From: Rachycentron canadum
Taxonomy: Eukaryota; Chordata; Actinopteri; Carangiformes; Rachycentridae
Length of the DNA: 64,000 bases
NCBI GenBank assembly: GCA_038496675.1
Contig: CM076659.1
Span: forward strand, 20,360,716-20,424,715
Direction of reading: 5' to 3'
A model generated the notes under the pieces. The model did not search any database. It was not told the DNA's origin and saw only the letters and a program-made list of their open reading frames with translations. Of this stretch, positions 60,001 through 64,000 are shown in pieces. Positions within the stretch are counted from its first letter, which is position 1; each line of letters starts with the position of its first letter. Both the position numbers and the translations under genes were made by a program.

Positions 60001-62020
60001 TAACACGGAGCATTGTGGCTCTGTCCACGGTGCTCCACAGGCACAGAGGCTTTATGCTTGACAGAGCACGTGAATACTAGAAGTTGAGTTGCTGGTGCTT
60101 TGAAACAGATTTCTGAAAAAAAACAGACCCTGAAAGAATTTGAACCACTAAAAATGACTTGTGTTTCTACTTAAACCAGTAGGTTAAAGTTCAATAAATA
60201 ATAAATGCAGTGTTTGTGATGCTGGGACACCACTGATGAAGGAAAAAGCTCTTTGAGGATCACATCCTGTGCTGTGCTGAACAGAACTTTCCAGAGGTGT
60301 GTGCATGTGGGTTTTCTTGGTTTTGTTTTTTTTTTTTTGGTTTGCACATTTATCAACACGTGGGCCTCGTGTCAGAAATGCATCCAACTCCATTTTCAAT
60401 GGGACGAATGACAGATACACAGGTGTTTATGGCTGAAAGTATTACAGGTCATCTTCCATTTGTTGTTGAAACGTGCTGCCTTTCCCTCTTTTTTCTTTCT
60501 TTTTTCTTTCTTTCTCTCTCTCTTTTGTATAGTTTTTGCCTGCTCAGTTATTGTGCTGCTTACACTGAGTTGAAAAACAGACCCCTCTTTTATCCTCACA
60601 ACTGGTTTAAAAAACATTAGATCAGGATAAAAGGGAAAGTGCACCACTTCCTGCTGCCTCTGACATGCAGGTATTGAGCAGAGCAGAGATGCCAGCAGCC
60701 CACTTAATGCTAAATACTGCAGTCTTTTATCTTGGGGGGGGGGAAAATAGAGAGAGCTAAGAGCGTAAAAAGGAGCACTTATCTCCTCCTGGTCACTAAT
60801 GGTGGCGACAGCAGCCGCATTGACCTCATGTAATGTTCAGAGGCCTTTCAAGTTTCAAACTAGACGTTCAAAGAGAGGAGCCAAAAGCAAAAGTCAAGAC
60901 AAACAGGGTGTGAAAATAGCCTTGGATAATAAAGATTTACACTGTTTGTTCATAAAGCCTTAGAAACCCGTAGCTGAGCAGGTCTCATCTAACCAAATTG
61001 AATGTGTTTTAACAGAACATTGTACGTTTTAACAGAGGTTTTGTTTTCTTTTGGATCATTTCCACGCTGAGTAAATATAAACCGTAAAATATGGCCGACT
61101 CTTAGCTAGGTGGACAGTATCAGAATAACATTGGTTACAAGAGGATAAGGTATTTTAAGGTAAAAGAAGGCATATGCAAATGGTTACTGACATGAAAGCA
61201 TTGTTTGCCCGGCTTTTATTTACGGCTACATCACCGACTGTGAAGGATTTTGAAATGCGGCCAGACGGCAGAGAGCTGCAGCCACTGGATCCTCTGCTGC
61301 CGTTCCCTGGAAAGAATGTATGTTGGTGTTTTCTTTTGGTTCTAGTTCCTCATTTGCATAAAAGTGTCTAATTCTTGAAGATGCTGAGATCCCCCTCAAC
61401 AATCCCGCCCCCACCGCTTCATGATGAAGGACATAATCCCTGGTTCATTTTAAAGCATACAGCAGCCATTTGTTAGTGAGGCAATGTAGACATAAAAAGA
61501 CTGTGTTTATTTTATGGCCATATCTATAAACTGCATCTGTATGTGACACCACATTTGTAAACAAAGCCCCTCTGCCGTGCTCACTACACATAAAAGTATT
61601 AATATGTTTGAACACAATAGCCGAGATTTAGGAGACACAACTGGAAGAAATGGAGCCCTTGTAAATGGTTTTAGTTCCACCTGTGTTTGACAGGACAACA
61701 AGTCTGCTGTGAGAAATGGCTTGATAGACACAGAGGGTGGTGTCTATCTTCTGGGGAACATGAATGTGCTCAGTAAAACCGATAGCAAGCGTCGCATAAT
61801 CTCTTATGTCCACTTGATGTGGCTGTGGACCCATCATGGCTGCTGGGGATGATTTGTTGCGACCAGTGTTTCAGTGTCCACAATCTTTTTGTTCTGTTGC
61901 TTTTTTATTTGCTCGATCTGTTTTTGCTCAAGCTTGTTGTCCTTGAATAGTGAAATTCACTTGTGAACATTTGAATTGCCTGTATTTATTGTCACTTGCC
62001 TCATTCTTTGCTTTTTCTGA
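60001..62020. other. Intergenic, with candidate conserved stretches
   Basis: Two non-repetitive stretches stand out: 60660-60860 (CCACTTAATGCTAAATACTG, CTCCTGGTCACTAATGGTGG) and 61140-61320. The second has an octamer ATGCAAAT at 61174-61181 next to a GC-rich part. Low-complexity T/CT sequence fills 60480-60530. No gene was recognised. Confidence 0.4.
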
Positions 62021-62405
62021 AAGGTCCCATATATTCGAGTGTATTATCTGAAGTGTTGTTATCTATAAGAAGATAAATTTGTGGTTTTTATGAACCTGAA
62101 ACCATCTCGGTGTAGTTTTATATCCAGTGATGCTGCATGGCCTCTGATTGGCTGACTGTTGCGTGTTTGAATATAAGTATGTCAGATTTGAGGTAAACAC
62201 TCACACTTTGGATGGTGGGTCCAGGTGGGCGGGGCTTGGGGGTGGGGTTGAGGACAATGACTGCTTTGTTGTGACATCACAAAGTTACCGAAGTCCTGAC
62301 AGCTGGTTTTAAGGCTCAGTTTCTGAAAACAGGCTTTAAGTGTTTCTGACTGAGACCTTTGATACTTTCACAGCAGTAATATATAATCTAGACCTGATTT
62401 GTAAA
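62021..62405 (+). mobile_element. Family A element, copy 8 (3' end passes into AAAT/AT repeats)
   Basis: Starts AAGGTCCCATATATTCG. It contains CTCTGATTGGCTGACTG, GGTGGGCGGGGCTTGGGG, TTGTGACATCACAAAG and GACCTTTGATACTTTCACAG. Where the family normally continues to the terminal repeat, this copy passes into AAAT units and a long AT repeat. Confidence 0.78.
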
Positions 62406-62433
62406 AAAATAAAAATAAATAAATAAATAATAA

Positions 62434-62503
<70 letters not shown>
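62406..62503 (+). repeat. AAAT and (TA)n repeat at the end of a family A copy
   Basis: AAAT and AAT units are followed by about 33 TA units (62438-62503). The block starts where copy 8 of family A should continue to its terminal repeat. Confidence 0.95.
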
Positions 62504-62505
<2 letters not shown>

Positions 62506-64000
62506 CCTCATACATACGTTTTTATTTGTATTCAGTATATGTTGATATACGATGCAAAGACATGAGACGTTTGTAACCACATCTAAATGAGCAGAAACTC
62601 TACTGCTATAAATTCTACCTGTAGGAAGATTAATAATATTCAGTTTTTCTTGGGTACACCTGGGGAAATGTGTATGTACCACATTTATTACCAAGGGTAT
62701 AATTGCATTACATAACATTAAAAGGTGTTTGTAACTTTCTGTGCTTCCTATTTAGACATGAGGGGGGAGAATATATATAAAAAAATCCTCATGAACATCA
62801 TGAGATCCAGTACAATGGGCACTGAGGATATTCTGGAAATCTGCTCAAGAGCAAGCGCTCTCTCTGAAGTGCTTCCAGTGTACTGGGTTAGAGTTTGTTC
62901 AGAAAAGAGAAATGTCAAAGTGTTGCACTAGAGATCGAGGATCTCTACCACACATTTTCACTCTGCTGTTGAAGCCTTTTGATGAGCTGGTTTCTCTTGG
63001 TCAGAAGGTATTTGTTGCCTCACGCTTGTATTACTTTGACTATGTGGATGTTTTGGAATCAGCATTATTATTAACATTAAGCCATGTGTTTTTTCCCCAT
63101 TAAGTCTGTCTATTCAGGTTGCTGAGCCAGTCCTTATGTAACTCTATCAGCAGTGTTGGATGACAGAGTCTATAGTGTTGGCTGTCATTTGACCCTACTG
63201 ACATCCTGAGGAGGCCGATCAATACACCGGAGGTAAGAATACTATCAGTCTATCAGTTACAATTACCATACGAAGAAGCATCAAAATGTTTTATTGTAAA
63301 TGTAGTTTACGCTCATATGGACAAAAACAGTGAGGTGAGCTGCCCTTTGTTAATAGAAGTCTCAACAACAAACTGGTGCAAAATTACATGGAGTCAAAAA
63401 CAACCAGACTCAATGTTTAGACAATACATGTGCATAAAGACGTAATACATAAAATATTGTGTTTGCTATGTAAATAAATCATAAGATCTGGAAATGAAGA
63501 GACACTGAGTGGAGAAGCATAGCAACAAAATACTGCACAGACCTGCTCTATAAAATCAATTATTTAGTCTTTCTGTTTAAAAAAATCCTTAGTGCATTTA
63601 TGAACTTGCTAAATTATTGTTTAACTGTCATTTGCATAATTAATAAATATTATAATATAAGGAGATATGTTATAGAAATGTTTGTGTGTCACAAATAAAC
63701 AGGCATGAAATTTACTGGAGGTCATGAGGAAAGATGTATACTGTAGCTTCACAGTCATAAATGAATGAACAGGCATATGAATACCATCAGTAGTATGTGT
63801 TTGATACTGCCCTTAAAGTTACATTGCAGCCCAGAATAAACTTTATATTTGGATGTTCAGTTGCATATTATTATCCCACGGAGGGTCCTAATGTACTGGT
63901 AAAGCATTTCACTTGTAGTGCATATACAGATGTGTAGAAGGCCCACAACTACAGATAATGGACCTTTCCGTTACAGAGGACCTGAGCAGATATCAAAATG
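62504..64000. other. Intergenic, no gene recognised
   Basis: AT-rich to the end of the window. A 68-codon open frame at 62725-62931 has no recognisable domain and no convincing splice context. Confidence 0.5.

Overview
The window is nuclear DNA from a ray-finned fish, most likely a percomorph-type teleost. The evidence is AT-rich non-coding sequence, many dinucleotide microsatellites, several families of short dispersed repeats, and one vertebrate gene split into seven small exons. Only one gene can be supported: the 3' two-thirds of gfra1 (GDNF family receptor alpha-1, the GPI-anchored co-receptor of RET) on the + strand. Fish carry two copies (gfra1a and gfra1b), and I cannot say which this is.

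Layout. Positions 1-18378 hold no recognisable exon and are probably intron of gfra1, because the signal peptide and domain D1 are missing and must lie upstream of the window. Seven coding exons follow at 18379-18557, 20249-20421, 22828-22937, 25026-25160, 35573-35754, 44516-44563 and 46822-46974. They join in a continuous frame and give 325 residues: D2, D3, a Thr/Pro-rich linker and a hydrophobic GPI-attachment tail. A long 3' UTR follows, with candidate polyadenylation signals at 48441, 49956, 50032 and 50498. Positions 50525-64000 look intergenic, with repeats and a few unique GC-balanced stretches that could be conserved non-coding elements.

Repeats. One MITE-like family (family A, about 350-470 bp, ends AAAGGTCCC/GGGACCTTT) is present eight times. 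A second family (B) occurs three times, and families C and D twice each. A different MITE-like element (E) lies inside the 3' UTR.

Points of interest. The first intron between visible exons uses a GC donor. Exon C is preceded by about 76 bases of TG repeat instead of a pyrimidine tract. The donor of exon E runs straight into a CA repeat. Two assembly faults are visible: a 400-N gap preceded by sequence identical to the Nextera transposase adapter end, and a single N separating two exact 133-base copies. I found no RNA gene, CRISPR array or viral gene, and no sign of a novel multi-gene system.
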